Below are positions 16,280 through 27,424 of a stretch of DNA of 64,000 bases, piece by piece. A program made the position numbers and the translations under genes. Position 1 is the stretch's first letter, and each line of letters opens with the position of its first letter. A model generated the notes under the pieces. The model worked only from the letters and a program-made list of their open reading frames with translations. It had not been told where the DNA came from and searched no databases. Origin of the DNA: Paractinoplanes abujensis (GTDB taxonomy: Bacteria; Actinomycetota; Actinomycetes; Mycobacteriales; Micromonosporaceae); assembly GCF_014204895.1 (NCBI RefSeq), contig NZ_JACHMF010000001.1, positions 310,001 through 374,000 of the forward strand. Direction: 5' to 3'.

Positions 16280-17517
16280 GGTGGTGCCTCTCCGAAGATG
16301 TATTCGTACTCCTGCCGCAGCAGCTCGTGCAGCCGGTCGACCGACTCCTGGTCCCCGATCGACCGGGCGTAGTCGATCTCTTGCTGGTAAGCGCGCGCCT
16401 CGTTCTGGTATCGGGCACGCGGGTCGCCCATTGCGCCGGCCATGCCCTCCCAGCCGGCGGCCCGGTCGTCGCGCAAGTGTGACATCTCGTGCAGCAGGGC
16501 GCCGTAGGAGGCGTCCGGGTCCAGAATCATCTGCCCCGGGCTTCCTGCCGACGGCGCGGGCCCATACGCCATCGCGCCGTCCCGCACGACGACCTCGACC
16601 CCGGCCTCCTCCGCCTCGCGCATGGCCGCCTCCCACTCGGCCGGATGGGTCTCGCGAGCGGGACCGTGCCGGCGCAGCGGGTCGGCCTCGGCGTGGAACA
16701 GGTGGGTGTCGCGGGCTGGCGTGGTGCCCGGTGTGTCGGCGCCCCGGCCCAGCCTGCGCAGCACCGCCTTGATGTCGTCGATGGTCTTCTCGAGCGTGCG
16801 CATCATCGGGGTGAGCCGTCGCAGGCTGCCGACCAGGCCGTCGAGCAGCTTCGCGATCCGTGCGACCCACTTCCCGACGAGCGTGCTGACCTGGGCGATC
16901 ACCCATGGCGTGCCGAGCCCCAGCGTCAGGCCCGCCTCGGCCAGCCATTCCCACAGGCGTACGGCCAGCACCGACACGAAATCGGCGATCAGGTCACGGA
17001 CCATCATCCGTACGGTCGCCACGAGCATCCCGGCCCCAGCGGTGATCTGCCCGAGCGCCGCGGCCGCCTTGGCCAGCGCCTGCATGGCGGCCTCGTGTTC
17101 GCCGGCGACGTGCCGATACGACCTGGCCGCGACACCCGTCCAGGTCGTGATCTGCCGTACGGCACCGTCGTGCAGCGTCGTCCCCGCTGCGGTCATCGCC
17201 CCGGAGACGTTGTTCCAGGTCTGAGCGTACGCGTTGATCTGATCGGGGTCCCCGGCCAGCGCGTCCAGCGCGTCGGACAGCGGCTTGACGTGCTCGATGA
17301 GCCAGCCGACGCCCCACGACACGAGCTGACCCAGCGGATCAGTGACGAAGGCCAGCGCGTCGAGCCCGGCCGCGATCCCGCCGATGGCCGGGTCGATCCA
17401 GCCACCCCCGTTGAAGGACGCCATAAGCGAGTCAACATCCTCGGCCAGGAAGATGCCGCTGAACCAGCGTGTGCTGTCCTCCCGCTCCGCGATCAGCGGG
17501 TTGGCCACATCGCTCAC
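16276..17517 (-). CDS. Type VII-associated large WXG-type protein with C-terminal HExxH domain
   Basis: 413 aa from GTG; the start overlaps the stop of the EspC-like gene (GTGA). Residues ~1-245 are a helical ESX-type N-terminal region (VGWLIEHVKPLSDALDALAGDP, AYAQTWNNVSGAM, MLVATVRMMVRDLIADFVSVL) resembling the CpnT/WXG N-terminal domain and clearly related to the protein encoded at 44596-45597 (shared VGWLxEHV and GDPxxIxAxAQTWxNx). A linker (~255-275) leads to a C-terminal domain with ALLHEMSHLRDD (His343, Glu344, His347) and downstream NEARAYQQE (Glu373/Glu380), an arrangement typical of zinc metallopeptidase-type toxin domains. The domain layout and the small coupled downstream gene suggest a polymorphic toxin exported by a type VII system. 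The toxin role is inferred. Confidence 0.78.
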   Translation of the reverse strand: MSDVANPLIAEREDSTRWFSGIFLAEDVDSLMASFNGGGWIDPAIGGIAAGLDALAFVTDPLGQLVSWGVGWLIEHVKPLSDALDALAGDPDQINAYAQTWNNVSGAMTAAGTTLHDGAVRQITTWTGVAARSYRHVAGEHEAAMQALAKAAAALGQITAGAGMLVATVRMMVRDLIADFVSVLAVRLWEWLAEAGLTLGLGTPWVIAQVSTLVGKWVARIAKLLDGLVGSLRRLTPMMRTLEKTIDDIKAVLRRLGRGADTPGTTPARDTHLFHAEADPLRRHGPARETHPAEWEAAMREAEEAGVEVVVRDGAMAYGPAPSAGSPGQMILDPDASYGALLHEMSHLRDDRAAGWEGMAGAMGDPRARYQNEARAYQQEIDYARSIGDQESVDRLHELLRQEYEYIFGEAPP

Positions 17518-17831
17518 GGGCCCGACCCGTTCCGGAACGCCCCAGCCGTACGTTCGTCGGACGCGTTGTACTCCCGGGCGGTGGCCCGCAGGTCATCGCT
17601 GGCCCGTTGCAGCGAGTCGGTCGCCTCCTGCAGCGCGTTCACGGTCGCGTCCTGTATAGGGTCGAGCAGGGACGGAATCAACTGGCAGAGGAATCCGTAC
17701 GCATCCCGCCCGATCACCACCGACGAGGCCGCCGACCGTCCCTGAGCCACCTGCTCGGCGACGTCGTCGACCGTGGACGCGTGCCGCATGATCGCGTCGC
17801 CCTGAACCTCGAAGCCCGACTCATCGCCCAT
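17514..17831 (-). CDS. EspC-like type VII secretion-associated protein
   Basis: 105 aa. A predicted helical hairpin: EVQGDAIMRHASTVDDVAEQVAQGRSA-type first helix and a second helix around LQEATDSLQRASDDLRATA, with a middle YGFLCQLIPSLLDPIQ segment. Size, helical pattern and position match ESX secretion-associated EspC-like/WXG100-type proteins. The paralogue at 45597-45902 has the same order and the same VYGILC-type / YGFLCQ middle motif. The start ATG overlaps the end of the YbaB-like gene and the stop overlaps the next start, so the four genes form one transcription and translation unit. Confidence 0.8.
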   Translation of the reverse strand: MGDESGFEVQGDAIMRHASTVDDVAEQVAQGRSAASSVVIGRDAYGFLCQLIPSLLDPIQDATVNALQEATDSLQRASDDLRATAREYNASDERTAGAFRNGSGP

Positions 17832-18201
17832 CGTCGTCCTCGTTCCGCACCGGGAACCGGCTCTCGAAGCCCGAGACGACGGCCCGCCCCGTCGGAGTGT
17901 CCACCCCGACCGTGCGCTCGGCGATCGCCGCGACCTGCTCGGTGAGCCGCGCCTGGGCCTGACGCATCGTCCGCAGGATCTCCTTGGCCAGCCGATCCAT
18001 GTCGTACCGCCGCGCCTCCGGCTCCAACTCCAGCCCGGTCACACAGCCCGACCCGTCAACCGTTACCCGGACGAGCCGTTCACGGTCGCTGGCCGTTGAC
18101 TCCAGCCGGCTGACTTGGTCCGCCATGGATTGCGTGGCGGCCGCCTGCTCCGAGACCGACGCCGACCACGACCGGACCCACCCCTCAGCGTCGTCCGACA
18201 T
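17821..18201 (-). CDS. YbaB/EbfC-family protein of the type VII cassette
   Basis: 126 aa from the ATG at 18201. The central part has the YbaB/EbfC core: LVRVTVDGSGCVTGLELEPEA followed by a helix (LAKEILRTMRQAQARLTEQV). Actinobacteria often carry such YbaB-like genes ahead of WXG/EspC genes; whether they bind DNA or act as secretion chaperones is unsettled. First gene of the four-gene leftward operon (18201 to 15899). It overlaps the next gene by 11 bp. Confidence 0.82.
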   Translation of the reverse strand: MSDDAEGWVRSWSASVSEQAAATQSMADQVSRLESTASDRERLVRVTVDGSGCVTGLELEPEARRYDMDRLAKEILRTMRQAQARLTEQVAAIAERTVGVDTPTGRAVVSGFESRFPVRNEDDDGR

Positions 18202-18270
18202 CTTGCCCCCGTTCCCATCGACGGCTCTCGACCATACCGAGGCCGGGCAAAGCGGCCCTACGATCGGGGG

Positions 18271-18474
18271 ATGGGCCGCCTCTCGCTCCGCCTGGACGCT
18301 CTCTACTGCGCGGTCGTCGTCGCCGCGCTCGGACTCTTCGCTCGGCCGCTCTCGGAGACGCTCGGCCTGCACCCCGCCGTGCTGCTCGTCCTGGCCCTGG
18401 GCGTCGCGCTCTGGGCCTTCACCCTCCATCGCGCAGCCGCCGGCCCTCACCTGCGCCGCTTTCCGGCGGCCTAA
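18271..18474 (+). CDS. Small two-helix membrane protein
   Basis: 67 aa; ATG with GGGGG just upstream. Two hydrophobic segments, ~11-25 (LYCAVVVAALGLFA) and ~34-52 (PAVLLVLALGVALWAFTL), and a basic C terminus (LRRFPAA). Divergent from the type VII operon by 69 bp and convergent with the next gene. No family recognised. Confidence 0.6.
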   Translation: MGRLSLRLDALYCAVVVAALGLFARPLSETLGLHPAVLLVLALGVALWAFTLHRAAAGPHLRRFPAA

Positions 18475-18481
18475 GTGGTGG

Positions 18482-19270
18482 TCACACCGAGGCCGTACGG
18501 CTGTCCCCTGCGGTATTGGGCGGAACAACCCGGGTGTTCGACCGCAGATCGGCCTGTACTTCGTAGGCGTTAGGCGGGCCCGAGCGCCCCCAGTGGACCT
18601 TGACCACCGTGGCCGAGCGCAGTCGTTTGCCAGGGGCGTGGCCCTGGTACGGCTCGACCAGCAGGGCGTCCAGGGTCTGCCGTGCGCCCGGCAGCGAGCC
18701 GCGCAGGCTTACCGTGCGTAGTTCCCGCGCGAGCGTGATCGCTACATTCCGTACGTGTCGGTCGGTGCCCGTCTCGCCCGCGGTGAGGGCCGCCTCGATA
18801 CGTGTCCACAGGTGCCAGGAATCTTCTTCGAGCAGCAGGCGGGCCGCCCGGTCGAGGGCCACGCACGTGATGTCGACGGCGGCTTCCTCGCCCAGCTCGG
18901 CCACCCACGACAGCTCCTCGGCGGCCGGCCGCAAATGCGGGGACTCGTGCAGCAGCGTCGCGTAGAGCATGGCCAGGATCGTCTGCCGGCCCGGCCCGTC
19001 GTAAAGGACGCCGGCGGGCGTGCGTAAACGGGGGAAACGCGCCGTGAGATGAGCGGCCCGGCCCAGCGGCAGATCCACCGCCTCGCGGGTGTCGCGGACC
19101 CGGGCGTGGAAGGTGCGTTGTTCGCGCTGCGCGAACAGCAATTGACGATGTTCGTTGGCCAGCAGCCGCGCCGCGACCGAGTAAGCCACCCCCAGCTGGG
19201 CGGCCAGCGCGCGAATGGCACGGCGGCGGGCTCGGTCGGGCACGGGATGGCGTCGCTTCGTTCCGGTCAT
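18482..19270 (-). CDS. Conserved hypothetical protein with HTH-like N terminus
   Basis: 262 aa, no signal peptide or membrane segment. The basic N terminus (residues ~1-40, RRRAIRALAAQLGVAYSVAARLLANE) resembles a short helix-turn-helix. The rest is helical and Arg/Leu-rich (LYATLLHESPHLRPAAEELSWVAELGEEAAVDITCVALDRAARL by pattern), ending with a polar segment and TASV. I do not recognise the family. Coding is supported by a good start, strong third-position GC and a frame free of stops only here. Confidence 0.7.
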   Translation of the reverse strand: MTGTKRRHPVPDRARRRAIRALAAQLGVAYSVAARLLANEHRQLLFAQREQRTFHARVRDTREAVDLPLGRAAHLTARFPRLRTPAGVLYDGPGRQTILAMLYATLLHESPHLRPAAEELSWVAELGEEAAVDITCVALDRAARLLLEEDSWHLWTRIEAALTAGETGTDRHVRNVAITLARELRTVSLRGSLPGARQTLDALLVEPYQGHAPGKRLRSATVVKVHWGRSGPPNAYEVQADLRSNTRVVPPNTAGDSRTASV

Positions 19271-19414
19271 CGCTGTCCTCCCTCCGGGCCATCGTAGGAC
19301 GACGGTTGTATGTTGAGGGGGCAGCGCGCCTGCACGAGCGGAGCGAGGCCCCCCACGCGGGCCGCGCGTTCACGCCAAGAGGCTAGGACTCAGCGCATTT
19401 CACCCTTTTCCGAT

Positions 19415-19426
19415 GACGCATGCGTC
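19415..19426. promoter_or_regulatory. Perfect 12-bp palindrome upstream of clpC-like gene
   Basis: GACGCATGCGTC, self-complementary, 48 bp before the chosen start at 19474, in the 203-bp gap between divergent genes. It could be an operator, but no known regulator motif (CtsR, HspR HAIR or ClgR) was matched. Confidence 0.3.
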
Positions 19427-19473
19427 TATTCCGGGTGAGGTGCGTGGGCCCTCGCCGCGAGGACGTGAGTGTC

Positions 19474-21786
<2,313 letters not shown>

Positions 21787-21796
21787 CATCGGGGAC

Positions 21797-22669
21797 ATGT
21801 CACAACGGGTTGCGCTCGCACTGGGGTCGGGAGGCGCCCGAGGCTACGCGCACATCGGCGTGATCGAGGTGCTGGAGAAACGCGGCTTCGAGATCGTCGC
21901 GGTCGCCGGCACCTCGATGGGCGCGCTGGTCGGCGGCATCTTCGCCGCGGGCCGGCTCAAAGCGTTCACCGAGTGGGCCGTCGCGCTCAAGCGCCCCGAC
22001 GTGCTCCGCCTGATCGACCCCAAATGGTCAGCCGCCGGCGCCATGGGGGCCGACCGGCTGATCAATCACCTCAACGACTTCCTGACCGACGTCGAGATCG
22101 AAAACCTGCCGATCCCGTACACGGCAGTCGCCACCGACCTCACCAACCGGCGCGAGGTCTGGTTCCAGAAAGGCCAGCTCCGCTCGGCCATCCGCGCCTC
22201 CATCGCCATCCCTGGCGTGATCACCCCGGTCGTGGTCAACGGCCGCCTGCTGGCCGACGGCGGCCTGCTCAACCCCGTCCCGATCGAGCCCACAGCGGCC
22301 TCCGGCGCCGACCTCACCGTCGCGGTGTCGCTGCAGGCGCCGCGGCCGGCGCAGGAGCCCGCCAGCCCCGTCCGCGCGGCCGCGGCCCCCTCCTGGGCTC
22401 GCCTGCGCCAGGTGTTCAGCAGCAGAAGTGCGCAGGCCACGCCGGCTTCACCTATCCCCGACGACCTGCGCATCTCCGACGTGCTCGGCCTGTCCCTCGA
22501 CGCGATGCAGGACCTGATCGCCCGCTACCGGATGGCCGGCCTGCCACCCGACATCCACATCACGGTCCCGGTCAGCACCAGCGGCATCATGGACTTCCAC
22601 CGCGCCGCCGACCTGATCACGATCGGCCGCGACCTGACGAACAAGGCCCTCGACGACGCCGGCTACTGA
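21797..22669 (+). CDS. Patatin-like phospholipase (RssA-type)
   Basis: 290 aa. Oxyanion loop GSGGARG at 10-16, nucleophile Ser40 in GTSMG, catalytic Asp154 in the DGG motif, the standard Ser-Asp dyad of patatin-like hydrolases. The fold is of the short RssA type, with an insertion (~185-225, PAQEPASPVRAAAAP) before a C-terminal helix pair. Cytoplasmic, likely lipid acyl hydrolase; substrate unknown. It follows clpC by 10 bp. Confidence 0.9.
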   Translation: MSQRVALALGSGGARGYAHIGVIEVLEKRGFEIVAVAGTSMGALVGGIFAAGRLKAFTEWAVALKRPDVLRLIDPKWSAAGAMGADRLINHLNDFLTDVEIENLPIPYTAVATDLTNRREVWFQKGQLRSAIRASIAIPGVITPVVVNGRLLADGGLLNPVPIEPTAASGADLTVAVSLQAPRPAQEPASPVRAAAAPSWARLRQVFSSRSAQATPASPIPDDLRISDVLGLSLDAMQDLIARYRMAGLPPDIHITVPVSTSGIMDFHRAADLITIGRDLTNKALDDAGY

Positions 22670-22701
22670 AGCAACGGCACCCGGGTCGACGGGCCAGTAA
22701 A

Positions 22702-23145
22702 ATGACAACCGTGAACCTTGAGCAGGCTGTCGTTCGACTGCCCTACACGGCAAACGGAGTCATCCGAGTGGGAACCGTTGTTTCCCAGGAGGGTGACCTC
22801 TACCAGGTCAAATGGGACAACGGCGGCGACGAGGAGGTCAAACTCGGCGACTACGAGTTCCTCTGCGCCCGGGGGTCCCTGCGATTCCAGTCGCTGGTCG
22901 ACCCAGAAGCTCTGCGGAAAGGTTTCGAGGCCGACCCGGGCGAGTTCGTCGTGCTGGCGCTCAAAGAAGCAGCGGCGCCCATGACGGGCAAGGACCTGAA
23001 GGCCGCTGTCACCGCGTTGGGCATCACCGACGAGGACTACCGCCGTGCCTGGCCGGCAATCCGAAAGCTGCTCATCGGCGACGAGCGCGTAACAGTGAGC
23101 GGCTCCGGCGCGGCAATGACTTTCCAGGCCGACGGCACTCACTGA
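22702..23145 (+). CDS. Hypothetical protein with small beta-barrel and winged-helix-like region
   Basis: 147 aa; ATG at 22702. Residues ~20-55 (VGTVVSQEGDLYQVKWDNGG then EEVKLGDYEFLC) read like a Tudor/SH3-type barrel. Residues ~80-147 (DPGEFVVLALKEAAAPMTGK, VTALGITDEDYRRAWPAIRKLL) look like a winged-helix domain in which the AAAPMTGKDL step precedes a recognition helix. No family is certain. It is on the same strand as the patatin gene, 32 bp away. The 3' side up to 23273 holds no other gene. Confidence 0.65.
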   Translation: MTTVNLEQAVVRLPYTANGVIRVGTVVSQEGDLYQVKWDNGGDEEVKLGDYEFLCARGSLRFQSLVDPEALRKGFEADPGEFVVLALKEAAAPMTGKDLKAAVTALGITDEDYRRAWPAIRKLLIGDERVTVSGSGAAMTFQADGTH

Positions 23146-23273
23146 GGCCGTCGTCGCGCCACAGGCCCTAAGCCTCGACCGTTCCACCGGCCGAGTCTTG
23201 TGTTGACCAAGCTCGCGCAGGGACTTGAGCGGTTCGCCTTCTAGGGTGTCCTCACGGTGGTGAGGGGAGACGG

Positions 23274-24938
23274 ATGCGCAGCTTGGCTTGGGTGCCGGGG
23301 ATCGAGGTGGCCACCACCTACCGGGCCGAGTGGTTCCCGAGGGACCTGGTCGCGGGGGTCGTGCTGACCACGCTCCTGGTGCCGCAGGGGATGGCCTATG
23401 CGGAGTTGGCCGGGCTGCCGCCCATTACCGGGCTCTACACGTCGATTCTGTGTTTGCTGGCCTACGCCGTTTTCGGGCCGTCCCGGGTGTTGGTGCTGGG
23501 GCCTGATTCGGCCCTGGGGCCGATGATTGCGGCTGTTGTGGTGCCGATGGTGGTGGCGGGTGGGGACCCGGGCCGGGCGGTGGCGCTGGCTTCTGTGCTG
23601 GCTCTGCTGGTCGGGCTCTTCATGACTGTGGCGGCGGTGGCCAAGCTGGGGTTCGTGGCGGATCTGCTCTCGCATCCGACGCAGTTGGGGTATGTGAACG
23701 GGCTGGCGGTCACGATTCTGGCCGGGCAGCTGCCCAAGCTGTTCGGGTTCTCCACCGAGGGGGACGGGCTGTGGGCGGACATCACGGGCTTCGTGACCGG
23801 GGTGGACGAAACCGTGCCGGCGGCCCTGGCGGTCGGTGGGGGTGGGCTGCTGATCATTCTGGTTCTGCAGAAGTTTCTGCCCAAGGTGCCGGCCATTCTG
23901 GTGGCTGTGGTGGGGGCGATCGGCGCGGTCTCGCTCCTGGACCTCGACGTGGATGTGGTGGGGGCGCTGCCGCAGGGGTTTCCGCCGTTCACGATTCCGA
24001 CCGTTTCGTTGGGCGAGTTGGGGGTGCTGGCGGCGGCGGCCGTCGGGATCACGCTCGTTTCGGTTACCGACACGATCTCGACCGCGTCGGCTTTCGCCGG
24101 GCGCACGCGGCAGGAAGTGCGCGGCAATCAGGAAATGGGCGGGATCGGGGCGGCCAACCTGGCGGCGGGGCTGTTTCAGGGGTTTCCGGTGAGCACGAGC
24201 GGGTCCCGTACGGCGGTGGCCTTCTCGGCCGGGGCCAGGAGTCAGGTGACGGGGCTGGTCGGGGCGGTCGCCATCACATTGCTGCTGGTTCTGGTGCCGG
24301 GGCTGCTCAAGGACATGCCGCAGCCGATGCTGGCGGCGGTGGTCATCGCGGCGAGTATCGGGTTGGCCGACGTCAAGGGCATGGTCCGGTTGTGGCAGCA
24401 GCGGCGCATCGAGTTCGCGCTGGCGGCGGCCGCGTTTGTCGGGGTGGCGGTGCTGGGTGTGTTGCCGGGTATCGCGTGGGCGGTAGCGCTGTCGGTGCTC
24501 AATGTGTTCCGGCGCGCGTGGTGGCCCTACCGTACGGAACTGGGCAAGCCGGCCGACGTGGACGGGTATCACGACCTGCAGCAATACCCGGACGCCGGCA
24601 AGACCCCGGGGCTGGTCATCTTCCGGTTCGACGCGCCGCTCATCTTCGCCAACGCGCGCACGTTCCGGGAGGAGATCCGGCACCTGGCGACCGACGGCAC
24701 GCGCTGGGTTCTGGTGGCGGCGGAGCCGATCACCGACGTCGACACCACTGCGGCGGACATGCTGGAGGAGCTCGACCAGGAGCTCAACGCCAGGGGGATC
24801 TCGCTCGTGTTCGCCGGGATGAAGATGCCGGTGAAGCAGAAAATCGACCGCTACGGGCTGACCGGCACCATCGACCCGGCGCATTTCTACCCGACGTTGG
24901 ATGATGCAGTGGCAGCCTTCCGAAGGAGCAACGCATGA
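23274..24938 (+). CDS. SulP-family anion transporter with STAS domain
   Basis: 554 aa; ATG with GGGGAGACGG upstream. Signature TTLLVPQGMAYAELAGLPPITGLYTS at ~34-60 by pattern and ten or more hydrophobic segments between ~25 and 405, including NQEMGGIGAANLAAGLFQGFPVS, which is the conserved SulP core in TM8. A cytoplasmic STAS domain (~430-554, LVIFRFDAPLIFANARTF) follows. SulP proteins move sulfate, bicarbonate or other anions. It shares 4 bp (ATGA) with the GH13 gene downstream. Confidence 0.92.
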   Translation: MRSLAWVPGIEVATTYRAEWFPRDLVAGVVLTTLLVPQGMAYAELAGLPPITGLYTSILCLLAYAVFGPSRVLVLGPDSALGPMIAAVVVPMVVAGGDPGRAVALASVLALLVGLFMTVAAVAKLGFVADLLSHPTQLGYVNGLAVTILAGQLPKLFGFSTEGDGLWADITGFVTGVDETVPAALAVGGGGLLIILVLQKFLPKVPAILVAVVGAIGAVSLLDLDVDVVGALPQGFPPFTIPTVSLGELGVLAAAAVGITLVSVTDTISTASAFAGRTRQEVRGNQEMGGIGAANLAAGLFQGFPVSTSGSRTAVAFSAGARSQVTGLVGAVAITLLLVLVPGLLKDMPQPMLAAVVIAASIGLADVKGMVRLWQQRRIEFALAAAAFVGVAVLGVLPGIAWAVALSVLNVFRRAWWPYRTELGKPADVDGYHDLQQYPDAGKTPGLVIFRFDAPLIFANARTFREEIRHLATDGTRWVLVAAEPITDVDTTAADMLEELDQELNARGISLVFAGMKMPVKQKIDRYGLTGTIDPAHFYPTLDDAVAAFRRSNA

Positions 24939-26329
24939 CGGCGGTCTACGAGATCGACACCTGGCCGTGGCTGGCCGGCCTGAGCCGCCGGTACGGGCGG
25001 ACGGTGACGCTCGGCGACGTGCCCGGCGAGGTCTGGGACGACGTGACGTCCAGGGGCGACGCGGTCTGGCTGATGGGCGTCTGGGAGCGCAGCCCGGCCG
25101 GCCTGGAGATCGCCCTGGCCGACGAGGGCCTGCAGCGCGACTTCCAGTCCGCTTTGTCCGACTTGGTGACCGAGGATGTCGTCGGATCGCCCTATTGCGT
25201 CCGCCGCTACGAAGTCGATCGCGCACTCGGCGGACAAAACGGCCTGGGAGCGGCCCGCGAGGAGCTGAAGAAGCGCGGCCAGAAACTGATCCTCGACTAC
25301 GTCCCCAACCACGTGGCCCCGGACCACCCGGCCATCACCGAATACCCCGACTGGTTCATCAACGGCACCCCCGAGGACCTCGTGAACAACCCCACCGACT
25401 GGTTCCGGGCCGGCGACCGCATCATCGCTCATGGCCGTGACCCGTATTTCCCGCCCTGGCCCGACGTGGCCCAGCTCAACGCCTTCAGCCCGGGCCTGCG
25501 CAAGGCCACCGCGGAAACCCTCAACACGATCGCCGAGCAGTGCGACGGCGTCCGCGTCGACATGGCCATGCTGATGTTCAACGACATCTTCGCCGGCACG
25601 TGGGGCGAGCACGCGGGCCCGAAACCGGCGCAGGAGTTCTGGCCCGCGGTCATCAAAGCCCTGCCCGACGATTTTCTGCTCATCGCCGAGGCCTATTGGG
25701 ACACCGAGTGGACGCTTCAGCAGCAGGGTTTCCACCTCTGCTACGACAAGCGGCTCTACGACCGGCTCGCCCATGAGGACGCGAATGCCGTACGGGAGCA
25801 TTTGAAGGCCGACCGCGCCTATCAGGACCGGCTGATCCGCTTCACCGAGAATCACGACGAACCCCGTGCCGCCGCCGCACTCGGCCCCCGGAACAGGGCC
25901 GCCGCCGTGGCCATCGCGACCCTGCCCGGCGCCACCCTCTGGCACGACGGCCAATTCGAGGGCCGCCGCGTCAAACTTCCGGTCTTCCTCGGCCGCTGTC
26001 CCGACGAGCCGGTCGACGAGGAACTGCTCGCCTTTTACCGCAAGCTGACCGGATTGAGAATCAACACCGGTGAGTGGCACCTGCTCGACCACCACGACGT
26101 GCTGGCCTGGACGTGGCAGAACGGCGACGACCGCCACCTCGTCGTCATCAATTTCGCCGACAGCACCGCGCGAACCCGCGTACGGGCACCGTGGTTCTCG
26201 GACGGGTCGGATCGGCGGCTGACCGATCTGCTGGACGACCGGGTCTTCGACCGCGACGGCAGAGAATTGGCCGCCGAGGGTCTCTATGTCGAGCTGCCGC
26301 CGTGGGGGTGCCATGTCCTGGCGATCTGA
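24935..26329 (+). CDS. GH13 alpha-amylase family glycoside hydrolase (cytoplasmic)
   Basis: 464 aa, coupled to the SulP gene by ATGA. The (beta/alpha)8 GH13 regions are present: LDYVPNHVAPDH (region I), GVRVDMAM with nucleophile Asp209 (region II), LIAEAYWD with acid/base Glu252 (region III) and FTENHDEPR with Asp308 (region IV). A C-terminal beta domain (~385-464) ends ELPPWGCHVLAI. There is no signal peptide, so it acts on intracellular alpha-glucans or maltodextrins. Substrate specificity is not evident. The coupling with an anion transporter and a peptidase is odd and probably reflects gene packing rather than a pathway. Confidence 0.88.
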   Translation: MTAVYEIDTWPWLAGLSRRYGRTVTLGDVPGEVWDDVTSRGDAVWLMGVWERSPAGLEIALADEGLQRDFQSALSDLVTEDVVGSPYCVRRYEVDRALGGQNGLGAAREELKKRGQKLILDYVPNHVAPDHPAITEYPDWFINGTPEDLVNNPTDWFRAGDRIIAHGRDPYFPPWPDVAQLNAFSPGLRKATAETLNTIAEQCDGVRVDMAMLMFNDIFAGTWGEHAGPKPAQEFWPAVIKALPDDFLLIAEAYWDTEWTLQQQGFHLCYDKRLYDRLAHEDANAVREHLKADRAYQDRLIRFTENHDEPRAAAALGPRNRAAAVAIATLPGATLWHDGQFEGRRVKLPVFLGRCPDEPVDEELLAFYRKLTGLRINTGEWHLLDHHDVLAWTWQNGDDRHLVVINFADSTARTRVRAPWFSDGSDRRLTDLLDDRVFDRDGRELAAEGLYVELPPWGCHVLAI

Positions 26330-27359
26330 TGAAGCGCTCGAGCAAGCCAGAGACTTCGACGGCTTGCTCATCACGCCAGGCCCCGATCTCACCTATTTCA
26401 CGGGCCTGAAACCACCGGTGACCGAGCGCCTCACGATGCTGATCCTGCGGCACGGCGAGACGCCGCACCTGATCGTGCCGCGGCTGGAGAAACCCGAGGG
26501 AATCGACGCGGAGACCTGGTCGGACGGTGACGACCCCTACGAGCTGGTCGCGCGACGACTCGGCCGAGGCCGCTACGCCATCTCGGATTCGGCGTGGGCC
26601 ATGCACCTGCTGGAACTGCAGAGGCCGGGGCTCACCTTCACGTCGATGACCAAAGCGCTGCCCATGCTGCGCGCGGTCAAGGACGCCGACGAAGTCGAAC
26701 GACTCGCGGCAGCCGGTGTGGCCGCCGACAAGACGTTCGACGCCGTCAAGGAACTACGTTTTGGCGGGCGTACCGAAAAAGACGTGGCCGCCGACCTGGC
26801 CCGCCTCCTGCAGGAAAACGGGCACGAACAGGTCGACTTCACGATCGTCGCCGCGGGGCCGAACGGGGCGAACCCGCATCACGAGGCCGGCGACCGCGTC
26901 ATCGCGCACGGCGACATGGTCGTGCTCGATTTCGGCGGCCTCAAGAACGGCTACGGTTCCGACACCACACGTACTGTGCATGTCGGACGGCCGACCGGCG
27001 AGGAACAAGAGGTCCACGACATTGTGCGCCTTGCGCAGCAGGCCGCTTCTGACGCCGTACGGCCGGGGGTGGAATGTCAGGAGATCGACCGCGTGGCTCG
27101 TCAGGTCATCGTGGACGCGGGATACGGCGAGTTCTTCATTCACCGCACCGGGCACGGCATCGGTCTCGAGACGCATGAGCCGCCCTATCTCGTACGCGGG
27201 GAAACTCAGCCTTTGGTGCCGGGCATGTGCTTCTCCATCGAGCCGGGAATCTATCTGCCCGGCCGCTTCGGGGTCCGCATCGAGGACATCGTCACCGTGA
27301 CCCCCGACGGCGGCCGGCGGCTGAACAACACCGAAAGAACGATCGTCACAGTCGTTTGA
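26313..27359 (+). CDS. pepQ: Xaa-Pro dipeptidase/aminopeptidase (M24B)
   Basis: 348 aa from the ATG at 26313, 17 bp inside the end of the GH13 gene, with GGGGGTGCC as its ribosome site. The N-terminal creatinase-like domain (~1-120) precedes the pita-bread catalytic domain with the metal ligands: VVLDFGGLKNGYGSDTTRT (two Asp), HRTGHGIGLETHEPP (His) and FSIEPGIYLP / GVRIEDIVTVT (two Glu). The enzyme is a dinuclear metal peptidase hydrolysing Xaa-Pro bonds. Gene symbol follows the family; PepP-like specificity is equally possible. Confidence 0.85.
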   Translation: MSWRSDEALEQARDFDGLLITPGPDLTYFTGLKPPVTERLTMLILRHGETPHLIVPRLEKPEGIDAETWSDGDDPYELVARRLGRGRYAISDSAWAMHLLELQRPGLTFTSMTKALPMLRAVKDADEVERLAAAGVAADKTFDAVKELRFGGRTEKDVAADLARLLQENGHEQVDFTIVAAGPNGANPHHEAGDRVIAHGDMVVLDFGGLKNGYGSDTTRTVHVGRPTGEEQEVHDIVRLAQQAASDAVRPGVECQEIDRVARQVIVDAGYGEFFIHRTGHGIGLETHEPPYLVRGETQPLVPGMCFSIEPGIYLPGRFGVRIEDIVTVTPDGGRRLNNTERTIVTVV

Positions 27360-27424
27360 TCTTTCCCCGCAGCGAACACCGGGGGCAGACTCGGGGGACC
27401 TGAACCGCGAGACTTGGGGGAGTC

